Below the pieces are notes generated by a model. It worked only from the letters and a program-made list of their open reading frames with translations. It was not told the origin of the DNA and made no database searches. Shown piece after piece: positions 26,494 through 34,548 of a stretch of 64,000 nucleotides of DNA. The DNA is from Clostridium pasteurianum DSM 525 = ATCC 6013 (GTDB lineage: Bacteria; Bacillota; Clostridia; Clostridiales; Clostridiaceae). The position numbers were made by a program, and so were the translations under genes. Position 1 is the stretch's first letter, and every line of letters starts with the position of its first letter. The DNA is taken from positions 774,384 through 838,383 of the forward strand of contig NZ_CP009268.1 of NCBI RefSeq assembly GCF_000807255.1, given 5' to 3'.

Positions 26494-28488
26494 TTAAATA
26501 CCTGAAGCAATCTCATAAGCATCCCAAATAGCATACATGATATTTGAAACCTTTCGTGAATCACCAAGTACATATATTTCTGGTATTTCGTTCTTTAAAT
26601 CATCATATATGGATCTTTCGGAATTATACCCCACTGCTAAGATAACACTATCACATTCAATAAGTTTGGAATTCCTTCCATTTTCATTTATTATTACTCC
26701 TTTTTCTGTAGCTTCAGTTACAGTAGAGGATGTTAAAACATGAACACCATTAAAAGGAACAAGTTTCTCAAGCATTTTACTATTAGCGGGGCAAGATGGT
26801 GCATTTACTGAAAGAAGCTTATTTAACGTTTCTACAATAGTAACACTGACACCTTTTTTAGCTAGCCAAAGGGAAATTTCACAGCCAACAAGTCCGCCAC
26901 CTATAACGACAGTTTTCTTTCCTGGGTCAACTTTGCCATTAAGTACATCTACCGCAGTAAGAATATTTTTATTATTACCAAGATCAAATATCTTTGGTGT
27001 GGACCCAGTGGCAACTATTACTGCATCAGAATTATACTTTTTAACTTCTTCAGAAGTTAGTTCTTTATTTAAATGTATTTCAACATGAAGTGAATCAAGC
27101 TCATGCTCATACCATCTAGCTAATGCATGGTCATCTTCTTTAAAGTCTGGCATTCCACCAGGAATCAAATTTCCACCAAGTCTGCTGCTTTTCTCATAAA
27201 TAACAGGTTCATGTCCTCTAATTGCAAGTACTCTTGCCGCTTCACAGCCTGCAACTCCTCCACCTATAATTAAAATTTTCTTTTTCTTTAGTACAGGTGC
27301 AAGTCGGGTTACACTTTCACGACAAGCCTCTGGATTTACTGCACAATTAAGAGCCACATAGGTAAACATACGTCCAAGGCATCCCTCATGGCATGAAAGA
27401 CAAGGTCGGATAGATTGTAAGTGTTCAGCTCTTAATTTATTAACGTAGTGGGCATCTGCTAAAAGAGGACGTCCAAGACTTACAATATCGCAGGCACCAT
27501 CTTTTACTGCTTTAGCTGCCATGTCAGGATTATCCATTCTTCCAGCACAAAGAATTGGTACATCTACGTTTTCCTTAAGTATTTTAGCATAAGGTATATA
27601 TAAGCCTTTTTTCTGATACATTGGAGGATGATTCCACCACCATGAGTCATAAGTTCCAACATCCACATCAAGAGCATCATAACCGTAACTTACAAGAAGC
27701 TTAGCGGCTTTGATACCTTCTTCAATATCACGACCCTTTTCTTCAAATTCTTCACCTGGTAATGCACCATTTTTCCAATCCTTTATAAAACTTTTTAGTG
27801 TATAACGCAAAGTGACAGGAAAATCTGGTCCACAGGTTTTTCTTATTTCTTCAACTACTTCACGGGCGTAGCGTAGTCTATTTTCAAGAGATCCACCATA
27901 TTCATCAGTTCTATGATTATAAAAGGCAGTGGCAAATTGATCCATTAGATAACCTTCATGTACTGCATGTATTTGTACACCATCAAAGCCTGCGTTTTTT
28001 GCATTAAGGGCAGCTTTCCCAAACATTTTAACAATATGTTTAATCTCATCTACCGTTACTTCACGACAAGTTACATCAGTCCAAACATTTTTTATAGGTG
28101 ATGGTGCTATAGTTTCAATTTTATTAGGAGTATAAAGTACTCTTCCAAATCCGCCGCCTAATTGTATAAATATTTTTGAATCATAGGCATGAATACGCTC
28201 TATCATCTCTCTTGAAGTTCTTAAAAATTGTGTGTGATTTTCTGTTGCACAGGGAAAACCTGTACCAATATGATTTTCAACTAAATTATCGACCTGGGTA
28301 ACCCCTGTAATAATAAGACCTGTTCCACCTTTTGCACGCTCAGTATAATAGTCTATGCCTCGTTTGTTAAATCCTCCCTGAGAATCACCTAAACCCATAG
28401 GTCCCATTGGTGCCATGGCAAATCTATTCTTAATTTCCAATTTTCCAATTTTTACAGTTTCAAATAAGATTTCATGCTCTTTTTTCAA
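26494..28488 (-). CDS. 2-enoate reductase-like NADH:flavin oxidoreductase
   Basis: Large Old-Yellow-Enzyme-type flavoprotein (about 664 residues) that reduces activated C=C bonds with NADH. Domains: an FMN TIM barrel (~1-370, starting EILFETVKIGKLEIKNRFAMAP, active-site HAVHEGYL); a [4Fe-4S] motif CLSCHEGCLGR...LNC (~345-380); then two Rossmann folds, FAD (IIGGGVAGCEAARVLA) and NAD(P)H (VVIGGGLVGCEISLWLA). Size and N-terminus match clostridial 2-enoate reductases; 2,4-dienoyl-CoA reductase and bile-acid BaiCD/BaiH proteins are close relatives, so the substrate is open. No ATG fits. Two in-frame TTG codons follow AGGAGGT, and the one at 28488 has better spacing than 28494. Confidence 0.85.
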   Translation of the reverse strand: MKKEHEILFETVKIGKLEIKNRFAMAPMGPMGLGDSQGGFNKRGIDYYTERAKGGTGLIITGVTQVDNLVENHIGTGFPCATENHTQFLRTSREMIERIHAYDSKIFIQLGGGFGRVLYTPNKIETIAPSPIKNVWTDVTCREVTVDEIKHIVKMFGKAALNAKNAGFDGVQIHAVHEGYLMDQFATAFYNHRTDEYGGSLENRLRYAREVVEEIRKTCGPDFPVTLRYTLKSFIKDWKNGALPGEEFEEKGRDIEEGIKAAKLLVSYGYDALDVDVGTYDSWWWNHPPMYQKKGLYIPYAKILKENVDVPILCAGRMDNPDMAAKAVKDGACDIVSLGRPLLADAHYVNKLRAEHLQSIRPCLSCHEGCLGRMFTYVALNCAVNPEACRESVTRLAPVLKKKKILIIGGGVAGCEAARVLAIRGHEPVIYEKSSRLGGNLIPGGMPDFKEDDHALARWYEHELDSLHVEIHLNKELTSEEVKKYNSDAVIVATGSTPKIFDLGNNKNILTAVDVLNGKVDPGKKTVVIGGGLVGCEISLWLAKKGVSVTIVETLNKLLSVNAPSCPANSKMLEKLVPFNGVHVLTSSTVTEATEKGVIINENGRNSKLIECDSVILAVGYNSERSIYDDLKNEIPEIYVLGDSRKVSNIMYAIWDAYEIASGI

Positions 28489-28613
28489 TCCCAATACCTC
28501 CTCATATTCTTTATATTTGCTCGCTCTCCCCTTAGGAAGGGGATATATTTATAATTAATTTTTAGTTGCTTAATAATTTAAATTAGTGCAAAACATCCAG
28601 TTGTATTTTAAAT

Positions 28614-29444
28614 CTATAATTTTTTCGCCATTTCACTTAAAACGTGTGCATGGGCATTAATTTCCTCTATTGCTGCTGTAATTTCCTGAAAGGATGTTGA
28701 TTGTTCTTCAAAGAAGGAATTGGATTTTTCAACTCCAGCTGCTATGTTTGAAACTCCACTTCCTATTTCTTTTAACACTAAATCAATCTTTTTTATTGAT
28801 TCACTGCTGGAATTAGATAGTTTTCGTATTTCCTGTGCAACAACACTAAAACCTCTTCCTGATTCACCAGCTCTTGCAGCTTCAATTGATGCATTTAATC
28901 CAAGTAAATTTGTTTGATTGGAAACTTGTTTTACAAAGTCCACTATTTCGTCTGTATTTTCTGTGGTTTTAGTTGCTTTCTTAACTTCTTCCAGTATGAC
29001 CTGATTTGAGTATAGTAAATCTTCAGATTTTTTTGCTATATCCTGTATTGCCTTAGATATTTCACTTAGTGAATTTGCTAACTCTTGTGAAAATTCGTTT
29101 ACCTTTAATCTCTTTTCTATACTTTTTCCAGTTACAATTGCACCAATAACTTTTTCATTTTCATCCTTTATTGGTATAGCATAAGATTTAAAGGCTACTC
29201 CATAGGCATCTTTTGGAACATCTTTAATTATAGTTTTACCTGTTTTAATAGCATCATAAATTGCGCCCTTTTTAGAAACTGGATCTCCTACAGATGCATT
29301 GATAGGTAGATCCTTATTTACAAGTACATCTATGTACTTTTCAGTATCAGTTATTGAAAAGGCAGCTTCATTGTCAAAAATTATTTTTAGATAGGGCATT
29401 ACTGTAGAAAAGGCTTCTAGTATTTTATTGTTTTCATCTTGCAT
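28614..29444 (-). CDS. Soluble methyl-accepting chemotaxis-type sensor
   Basis: 276 residues starting at ATG 29444 (AAGGAGAACTATT upstream); the upstream extension lacks a ribosome site. The N-terminal half is a ligand- or redox-sensing module without membrane helices ([47 protein letters not shown]). The C-terminal half is a short MCP signalling domain with the hairpin tip [20 protein letters not shown]. Such short cytoplasmic MCP-like proteins often report internal redox or metabolic state. Same strand as the enoate reductase, with about 125 bp between, so joint function is possible but not shown. Confidence 0.85.
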   Translation of the reverse strand: MQDENNKILEAFSTVMPYLKIIFDNEAAFSITDTEKYIDVLVNKDLPINASVGDPVSKKGAIYDAIKTGKTIIKDVPKDAYGVAFKSYAIPIKDENEKVIGAIVTGKSIEKRLKVNEFSQELANSLSEISKAIQDIAKKSEDLLYSNQVILEEVKKATKTTENTDEIVDFVKQVSNQTNLLGLNASIEAARAGESGRGFSVVAQEIRKLSNSSSESIKKIDLVLKEIGSGVSNIAAGVEKSNSFFEEQSTSFQEITAAIEEINAHAHVLSEMAKKL

Positions 29445-29653
29445 AATAGTTCTCCTTATATAGCTGATTTGTTCATTAATCATTTCCACTTTGGTAAATA
29501 AATATTATATTTCACTCAAAAAAGTAAAAAATATTTCTTATTAGTATTTATCGTAGAATAATGTAAAATTTTTATACTATATCAGAAAGTTCTGGCAAGT
29601 CTTCACTGTGGAAGAGTTTGTGTGCCAAGGAACAAGATAAAATATTGCTAGAG

Positions 29654-29690
29654 CGGGTACAGCCGACATACGTGTAAAAATGGGCCACAT
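29654..29690 (+). repeat. Left terminal inverted repeat of second Tn3 element
   Basis: Starts CGGGTACAGCCGACATACG and matches the complement of 38139-38175 apart from a few positions (first base, fourth base and two near position 28). Confidence 0.92.
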
Positions 29691-29871
29691 GATCACAGTT
29701 TTATCCAATTCAACTAAAATGTAAGTAAAATCTGTTTTTCACCAAGTCTAAATATTTTTGAAATAGTTCAAAATATCATTTTTCAATCTTAATGAAATAC
29801 TTCTATGCTATGTCATTAGGGTACACTTGCTGAAATATACTGTTAATATCTAAATAAGCTACTTAAATGAA

Positions 29872-29906
29872 GTGGCTCATTTTTACTTGTACTATGGCTG
29901 TACCCG
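29872..29906 (-). repeat. Extra, diverged transposon end inside the second Tn3 element
   Basis: The complement reads CGGGTACAGCC, then a diverged ~10 bp, then TAAAAATGAGCCAC, matching the left terminal repeat at most positions but facing it. Together with the left end it brackets a 253-bp non-coding segment. No matching 5-bp duplication is seen at its outer edge. Confidence 0.7.
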
Positions 29907-29935
29907 TAAAACAAATAAAACAATATTATAAAACA

Positions 29936-29967
29936 AATAAAACAACAACTGTAGTTGTTGTTTTATT
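29936..29967. repeat. Perfect 14-bp hairpin
   Basis: AATAAAACAACAAC and GTTGTTGTTTTATT flank a 4-nt loop (TGTA). The TTTTATT tail could serve as a terminator or shield the cargo from outside transcription. Confidence 0.65.
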
Positions 29968-29999
29968 ATTTAATAACAATTCATTTATAAATTCAACAA

Positions 30000-30039
30000 A
30001 ATAATAGTTGTTATTTACATGAATATAACAACTATTATT
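30000..30039. repeat. Perfect 15-bp hairpin
   Basis: AATAATAGTTGTTAT at 30000 and ATAACAACTATTATT at 30025 flank a 10-nt loop. It is 130 bp before the amidase promoter. A third partial copy (AATAACTATTATT) lies near 30115. Confidence 0.6.
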
Positions 30040-30170
30040 TACATATTTACATAAAAAATTATAATGTATAGTATACTACATAGAAAAATAGGAAAATACG
30101 TATTATTTACTGAAAAATAACTATTATTAATTTCCTTAAATATAGAATTACTGAAATTATTATGCCATTA

Positions 30171-30199
30171 TTGACATAATAATTACATTTATGTATAAT
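30171..30199 (+). promoter_or_regulatory. Consensus sigma-A promoter of the amidase gene
   Basis: TTGACA at 30171-30176 and TATAAT at 30194-30199 are separated by exactly 17 bp, a perfect match to the vegetative consensus. It lies 31 bp before the amidase ATG, so this cargo gene should be strongly expressed. Confidence 0.85.
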
Positions 30200-30230
30200 T
30201 TATAAATGTTGATAATAATAATAGAAGGAA

Positions 30231-31427
30231 ATGAATAATTTTGAAAAAACTATTAAAAAATTAGGATTAGTTGTAATATCATTTTTACTAATATTTTCAC
30301 CTATTAGTAAAGCTCACGCAGAAGAAAATATTAATGATGTAAATGAAATTAAGGGGATTGTTAGTAAATATTTTAATGATGAATTTGAATCTATAAAAAA
30401 AGGACAAGCAATTAGTCAGGATGATACTATTTCTAATAATAAACTTAAAGAATTTATAGATTTAAAATATTCTAGAGAGGCATTATGGTTTAAAAAAATT
30501 AATAATCAATTAACAAAATACTCTATTAATATAGATTATAATTCAATAGATTTTAATGAAAATAGTTGTATAATTAACATTTCTAAATATACTGAATTCT
30601 CATTTAGTAATATTCCTGATACAGTTTCTAAAGAATGGGGTAACCATGTACTTACATTAAAGAAAATAAATAATAAATGGTTTATAGATGAAGATATAGA
30701 TAAAAGTGATACTAATACTGATGATATTTCAAATAAAAAAACTTTGACAAATAATGATAATAGTGACACTATTATTGATAAAAAAATTGCTTCTTTAAAA
30801 ACAAGTAATATTGATACTGATATTAATGAATATAAACAATTTATAAAAAAAATTAAAGAATCCAAAGAAAAAAATAATTTAATTAAATCATCAAATCTTA
30901 TAACACCAATGGGTTCTTTTGGAGGACATAAATGGCAAGTGGATTATAATCGAACAGCTGCTGTTAATTATGCTCATAAATGGGCAAATTCATATAATCC
31001 TGAGTATTGGCAATATAGTAATGATTGTACTAATTTTGTTTCTCAATGTATTTTTGCAGGAGCACCGCAAACAAATCCGCTTTGGTATGGAAGTTATATA
31101 ATGTCATCGAATGCTTGGGTTAATGTGAAAGGTCTTTGGAATTTTTTAATAAATAATACTTCTGAAGGACCTGTAGCAATGGATAATACTCATTATTTAG
31201 ATATGGATTATGGTGATCCTATTGAATTCTGGAGCTATTATGAAAAAGATTATAGTCATGCTGTTATTGTAACAAAGATAGATTGGGAAGGAGATGGCGT
31301 ATGTTATTCTGGACATACATCACCTAGATTAGATTATCCATTATCTATGGCATATGCAAGTGGGTCTTACGATCCTTCCAAAACAAGAACAGCTCACATA
31401 TTTGGATATAATACTATTTGGAAATAA
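30231..31427 (+). CDS. Secreted amidase-domain protein (Amidase_6 type)
   Basis: 398 residues. The signal peptide is visible (KKLGLVVISFLLIFSPISKAHAEE). A Lys/Asn-rich middle region (~35-215) with helical character precedes a C-terminal amidase domain (~225-395): YNRTAAVNYAHKWA, the catalytic-type Cys segment YSNDCTNFVSQCIFAG, and YSHAVIVTKI with the His. This is the Amidase_6 pattern of putative NlpC/CHAP-like cell-wall or peptide amidases in Firmicutes. The ATG is unusually close to its AGAAGGA site (1-2 bp), but no better start exists in frame. Carried as passenger of the second Tn3 element. Confidence 0.8.
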   Translation: MNNFEKTIKKLGLVVISFLLIFSPISKAHAEENINDVNEIKGIVSKYFNDEFESIKKGQAISQDDTISNNKLKEFIDLKYSREALWFKKINNQLTKYSINIDYNSIDFNENSCIINISKYTEFSFSNIPDTVSKEWGNHVLTLKKINNKWFIDEDIDKSDTNTDDISNKKTLTNNDNSDTIIDKKIASLKTSNIDTDINEYKQFIKKIKESKEKNNLIKSSNLITPMGSFGGHKWQVDYNRTAAVNYAHKWANSYNPEYWQYSNDCTNFVSQCIFAGAPQTNPLWYGSYIMSSNAWVNVKGLWNFLINNTSEGPVAMDNTHYLDMDYGDPIEFWSYYEKDYSHAVIVTKIDWEGDGVCYSGHTSPRLDYPLSMAYASGSYDPSKTRTAHIFGYNTIWK

Positions 31428-31452
31428 TACTATAATTAATTTATTTTTTAAT

Positions 31453-31503
31453 ACTTATTGAGCCACATAATAGAACCAATATCTGTTATGTGGCTCAATA
31501 AGT
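31453..31503. terminator. 18-bp perfect inverted repeat after the amidase gene
   Basis: ACTTATTGAGCCACATAA at 31453 and its exact complement at 31486 flank a 15-nt loop. It is 26 bp after the amidase stop. The T run is weak, so it may be a bidirectional terminator or an mRNA 3'-end stabiliser. Confidence 0.6.
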
Positions 31504-31552
31504 GTAATATCAACAATTCCGATTTATTTTATATTCAATGATATTAACTAAT

Positions 31553-31735
31553 GAAATTCAGGAATATTTTTAGAATAAAAATTGTACTCTCCAAGCAGAT
31601 TAATATGTCTTATTATAATGCAACTATATGTTTGAGCAAACTTTTATTAAAAGTATATTCTTGTTTAAAAGACCTCAGCCTTTTGCAAGTGGGTGGTAGT
31701 ATTCAAAACACTATAGCTCTAATTAAATACTCAAC
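31553..31735 (-). pseudogene. Decayed 3' end of a Tn3 tnpA
   Basis: Read on the minus strand with stops ignored, it gives SVLNTTTHLQKA and later IRHINLLGEYN, matching SVWNTAYLQKA and EHINFLGEYKF of the TnpA at 19478. At least four stop codons interrupt it. It is nearer to the first element's transposase than to the second's, so an older insertion has rotted away here. Confidence 0.7.
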
Positions 31736-31809
31736 TTGTATTATAGATAGATTTTATGATAATATAATGTATATTTAAATTATAAAATGGAGAGAAGTTA
31801 TAAATTACT

Positions 31810-32289
31810 ATGAAGAAAAAAATATTAATAATACTGTTTTTAGCTTTTTTTATTTTTAGTACTTATCTTTTATGTAATATGTCATATAATAATAGTAATA
31901 ATGAAAAGTATCATTATGTAGAAATAAAAAACTTAATAACTGAAGTATACCAATATCCAAATGGATATGATTCTTATTTGGAAAAATTTGTATCCAAACA
32001 AGTTTATGCTGCAAATTCCCTTTCTTCTGGTTTTTATACTAGTCCAAATATAAAAAGACCTATAAAAATTTCATTGAAATTAAATGAAATTAATCAACAT
32101 AAAATCAATGGGAAAATATATATATATATGATAAAGGATCTTAATATATATGATTCTACTGGTAAATTAATTTGTTCGGCTTTAGATACACCAGTTATAT
32201 ATACTGTTACTCAAAATAAAGATCATTTATATATTGAAAAAAGTCAGGAATTTGAATATGAAAAACAAGTTCCTCAAATATATAGATAA
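31810..32289 (+). CDS. Small exported hypothetical protein
   Basis: 159 residues with an N-terminal hydrophobic segment and a possible lipobox cysteine (FFIFSTYLLCNMSYNN, Cys22). The remainder is polar and beta-rich (KISLKLNEINQHKINGKIYIYM, TPVIYTVTQNKDHLYIEKS). I recognise no family. It resembles the other small exported cargo proteins of these transposons in build only. A GGAGAGAAG stretch lies 11 bp upstream. A terminator follows at 32363. Confidence 0.5.
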   Translation: MKKKILIILFLAFFIFSTYLLCNMSYNNSNNEKYHYVEIKNLITEVYQYPNGYDSYLEKFVSKQVYAANSLSSGFYTSPNIKRPIKISLKLNEINQHKINGKIYIYMIKDLNIYDSTGKLICSALDTPVIYTVTQNKDHLYIEKSQEFEYEKQVPQIYR

Positions 32290-32362
32290 AAATATTAAAT
32301 AGTTTAACGTTCCGTTATTTAGCGAGCTCAACACAATTACAATTGTGTTGAATTGGGTAAAA

Positions 32363-32405
32363 TAGCGTGAAGTCTTATAAATTAAGGCTTCACGCTTGTT
32401 TTTTC
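32363..32405 (+). terminator. Rho-independent terminator
   Basis: AGCGTGAAGTCTT pairs with GGCTTCACGCT and is followed by TGTTTTTTC. It is about 75 bp after the small exported gene. Confidence 0.8.
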
Positions 32406-32432
32406 TCTTTGAAAATACAAATTTGCAAAAAT

Positions 32433-32474
32433 AAATTCAACATATTATAATAAAATAATATATTATGTTGAATT
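32433..32474. repeat. Imperfect palindrome upstream of recombinase gene
   Basis: AATTCAACATA and TATGTTGAATT close a long AT-rich dyad centred near 32453. The related word AACACAATT/AATTGTGTT occurs at 32329-32350. These dyads, 100-250 bp before the recombinase, could be recombination or operator sites. Confidence 0.4.
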
Positions 32475-32580
32475 AAATAAACACGTGGGACTACCCTAAA
32501 ATACTGACTTTACAAAAAATATAATTGGTAATAAAGGGTAAAACTTTTTGCCCTTTAGAAACAAAAAAAGGAGTTAAATT

Positions 32581-33159
32581 ATGGAAAGAGTTGAACCCAT
32601 AAGATCAGAAAAAAAGATTAATGATCTGAAAAAGTACCTTCTTGGATCAGGAAGCATGAGAAATTATGCTTTAATTGTACTTGGACTTAATACAGCACTA
32701 AGGATTTCAGATATACTGCAGCTGACCTGGGAGGATGTATATGACTTTGAAGAAAAGACCTTTAAAACTCATGTATATATAAAAGAGCAGAAGACAGGTA
32801 AGGATAAGAAGTTTCTTTTGAATAAAAATGCAATAGAAGGCCTTTTAAAGCATAAAAGAAAACTTAGTCATATAAATCCATCAGACTATATTTTCAGCAG
32901 CCGCAACGGTGTAAATAAAGCCATAACCAGGTACATGGCCATAAAGATAATAAAGGATAGCTGTGCAGCAGTAGGAATAAAAGAACATGTAGGCTGCCAT
33001 TCACTAAGAAAGACCTTTGGATATCATTCCTGGAAGAAGGGAGTACCTGTGCCGGTGCTGATGGAGCTGTTCAATCATTCTACTCAGGCCATAACTAAAT
33101 TGTATCTTGGTATATCCCAGGATGATATTGATGATGTTTACCGTCTCGTCGAATTATAA
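32581..33159 (+). CDS. Tyrosine recombinase/integrase
   Basis: 192-residue catalytic-domain-only tyrosine recombinase. Active-site residues are visible: Arg in NTALRISDIL, Lys in KEQKTGKDKKF, His-x-x-Arg in GCHSLRKTFGY, His in FNHSTQAIT and the Tyr nucleophile in KLYLGIS. The N-terminal core-binding domain is reduced to about 25 residues, so it is a minimal form like those of integron-free cassettes or XerC-like mini-integrases. An AAAAAGGAG ribosome site precedes the ATG. Its codon usage looks less AT-biased than the flanking cargo, hinting at a separate origin. Its role inside a Tn3 element that has its own serine resolvase is unclear. Confidence 0.88.
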   Translation: MERVEPIRSEKKINDLKKYLLGSGSMRNYALIVLGLNTALRISDILQLTWEDVYDFEEKTFKTHVYIKEQKTGKDKKFLLNKNAIEGLLKHKRKLSHINPSDYIFSSRNGVNKAITRYMAIKIIKDSCAAVGIKEHVGCHSLRKTFGYHSWKKGVPVPVLMELFNHSTQAITKLYLGISQDDIDDVYRLVEL

Positions 33160-33242
33160 AGTGCTAAACTTTAGTACCGTATAATTCATGTAATAAAGCA
33201 TTGATTTTTACTTGTAAAAATTTTATAATTATATTACGGAAT

Positions 33243-33280
33243 TATATACTCCATATATTACGTAATATATGGAGTATATA
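33243..33280. promoter_or_regulatory. 38-bp perfect palindrome, probable toxin-antitoxin operator
   Basis: TATATACTCCATATATTAC is followed immediately by its exact complement, 19 bp per arm with no spacer. It ends 40 bp ahead of the antitoxin start. Phd/YefM antitoxins autoregulate by binding such dyads, so this is the likely operator. Confidence 0.7.
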
Positions 33281-33319
33281 AAAAATGAAAGTGAGCATAT
33301 TATGTAAGGAGGAATGAAA

Positions 33320-33616
33320 GTGGGTGTTGCAATGATGGATACCAAGCCTGTTATTACTAAAGATCAAATAGTAAAGTCATCTATAATTTCTAAGAGATTA
33401 GGTCAGTATAAGGAAAAGGCAAAAGAAAATCCAGTATATATTTCTGATAATGGATCTATAGATACAGTTTTACTTTCATATGACTATTATGAAAATATGT
33501 ACAAAAGGTTAGCAGAACTAGAAGCAAAAGAAGAAGAAAAAATATTATCTCAAAGAATAGAAAGTCTTAATATTAACCCATCTAAAGCAGTTTCTTGGAA
33601 AGATATAAGACGTTAG
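33320..33616 (+). CDS. Phd/YefM-type antitoxin
   Basis: About 98 residues. The N-terminal half fits the Phd/YefM DNA-binding fold (TKDQIVKSSIISKRLGQY, then NPVYISDNGSIDTVLLSYDYYENM, the strand that contacts DNA). The C-terminal half is a charged helix (KRLAELEAKEEEKILSQRIES) expected to wrap the toxin. GTG 33320 is preferred because AAGGAGG lies 7 bp upstream; the ATG at 33314 would leave only 1 bp. It is 5 bp before the toxin gene and behind a 38-bp palindrome, the standard autoregulated TA layout. Confidence 0.85.
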   Translation: MGVAMMDTKPVITKDQIVKSSIISKRLGQYKEKAKENPVYISDNGSIDTVLLSYDYYENMYKRLAELEAKEEEKILSQRIESLNINPSKAVSWKDIRR

Positions 33617-33621
33617 TTTAA

Positions 33622-34029
33622 GTGAATTTATATAATAAAAGATTTGAGATAAGATTTCATCCTGATGCTGCTAAGGAGTACCAAGCTTTAGACAATTCAG
33701 TAATAGGAATTGTTAATAATGCAATTGACGATTTAGAATTAAGAGCAGATGAAGTTGGTACTCCACTAAGAAATAATCAATCTACCAAATTAGCTGGATG
33801 CAAAGAAAAAAAGCTTAGAACTGCAGGTATAAGAATAGTTTTTAGGGTTACTGATGAGAAAGTAGATATTCTTCGTATAGTGTATATTTTAACCATTGAA
33901 AAAAGAAGTAGAGATTTTGTATTTAAAGTTGCTCATAAAAGAAATATTACGGCTAAAAAAATTCCCAAACAAAAACTAAGTAAATATTTAGAATCATGCA
34001 AATCATGGAATGATTTTAATAAAAAATAG
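33622..34029 (+). CDS. RelE/ParE-type toxin
   Basis: 135 residues of the RelE/ParE superfamily: FEIRFHPDAAKEYQALD at the N-terminus, TPLRNNQSTKLAGCKEKKLR, then GIRIVFRVTDEKVDILRIVYI, the core strands and basic residues used against ribosome-bound mRNA (RelE) or gyrase (ParE). Which target applies cannot be said. GTG start with no clear ribosome site, suggesting translational coupling to the antitoxin 5 bp upstream. The C-terminal ~30 residues extend past the usual fold. A strong terminator overlaps the stop. The pair would stabilise the transposon by addiction. Confidence 0.85.
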   Translation: MNLYNKRFEIRFHPDAAKEYQALDNSVIGIVNNAIDDLELRADEVGTPLRNNQSTKLAGCKEKKLRTAGIRIVFRVTDEKVDILRIVYILTIEKRSRDFVFKVAHKRNITAKKIPKQKLSKYLESCKSWNDFNKK

Positions 34030-34056
34030 AGAGATATGAATTTCTCTATTTTTTAT
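34021..34056 (+). terminator. Terminator of the toxin-antitoxin operon
   Basis: AAAAAATAGAGA (34021) pairs perfectly with TCTCTATTTTTT (34043). The stem includes the toxin stop codon and ends in a T run. Confidence 0.88.
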
Positions 34057-34104
34057 ACGTTAAATTTGGGGTGTCGCCAACATTTCCGACAAAACCCACG
34101 CTAA

Positions 34105-34410
34105 ATCGAGTAGGAGCTGAATAATTATTTTATTCAGCGACCTCTCACACCACTGTGCGTACCGTTCGGTACACAGCGGTTCAATAAGAATCACCTAATT
34201 ATAGATACCTTTCGGTTAATGTTATAAAGCCTTGCTTTTTAAGATATTTATTAGATAGTGTTCTGGATAAAATAGGGCTGTTGGATATCCTCCAGTAGCC
34301 TTTTCTTGTATTTGCATACTCCCAAGCTTTATATTCATCAATACCAAGCTTTTTAAGATTATCATGTTTTGTTTTGATTTTCTTCCATTGTTTCCAATAG
34401 CATAGTCGAA
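34105..34410 (-). other. 3' end of a group II intron (maturase tail, domains V-VI)
   Basis: On the minus strand the maturase tail is followed by a domain-V-like hairpin (GAACCGCTGTGTACC with GGTACGCACAGTGGT, then GTGAGAGG) and a small domain-VI-like hairpin (CTGAATAAAATAATTATTCAG). The segment ends CCTACTCGAT exactly where transposon sequence TTAGCGTGGG resumes; group II introns end in AY. The 5' part of the intron is deleted, so it cannot splice or move. Confidence 0.82.
34199..34409 (-). pseudogene. ltrA: C-terminal fragment of group II intron reverse transcriptase/maturase
   Basis: About 70 codons survive: LRLCYWKQWKKIKTKHDNL, then LGIDEYKAWEYANTRKGYW and SPILSRTLSNKYLKKQG, ending TERYL and a stop. 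This is the conserved C-terminal end of bacterial group II intron maturases. It is fused at its 5' side to transposon sequence by a deletion. Confidence 0.85.
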
Positions 34411-34548
34411 GACCTTTAAATTTAGGTATTTAGAAATGTGTTCTTAAAGGGGGTGAAATCGCCATATTTTATTCAACTAATCCCTTAGAGGGGGTTTTGT
34501 CGGAAATGTTGGTGACACCCCTATTATAAATTAAGGGAGTTAACTAAA

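Larger units (their letters stand above)
34068..34521. mobile_element. 454-bp miniature Tn3-derived element (non-autonomous)
   Basis: Both ends are those of the first transposon, in inverted orientation: 34410-34521 matches the complement of 19390-19501 with one difference over about 110 bp (including the last codons of tnpA), and 34068-34104 matches the complement of the right end with one difference. Between them lies the 3' end of a group II intron. There is no 5-bp target duplication (AATTT left, TATTA right). The diagnostic ninth base of the repeats is swapped between the ends relative to the intact element, suggesting recombination through the terminal repeats. Confidence 0.85.

Noticed and set aside
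28527..28547. Hairpin TCCCCTT/AAGGGGA ahead of the enoate reductase considered as terminator or riboswitch.
   Set aside because: No T run on either strand and no conserved aptamer features; too small to call.
29576..29653. Reading across the second transposon joins flanks into an open frame (SGKSSLWKSLCAKEQDKILL then EFMYQK and stop).
   Set aside because: The stretch is only about 35 codons, has no start and no recognised family; not enough to claim a disrupted gene.
31551..31778. Plus-strand 75-codon frame considered as a gene.
   Set aside because: The minus strand of the same DNA aligns with a Tn3 transposase end; the plus frame has no ribosome site and is a shadow.
33170..33300. AT-rich palindromic region considered as an integrase attachment site.
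   Set aside because: It lies directly before the antitoxin gene in the standard operator position; no repeated core at another site was found to support an att pair.
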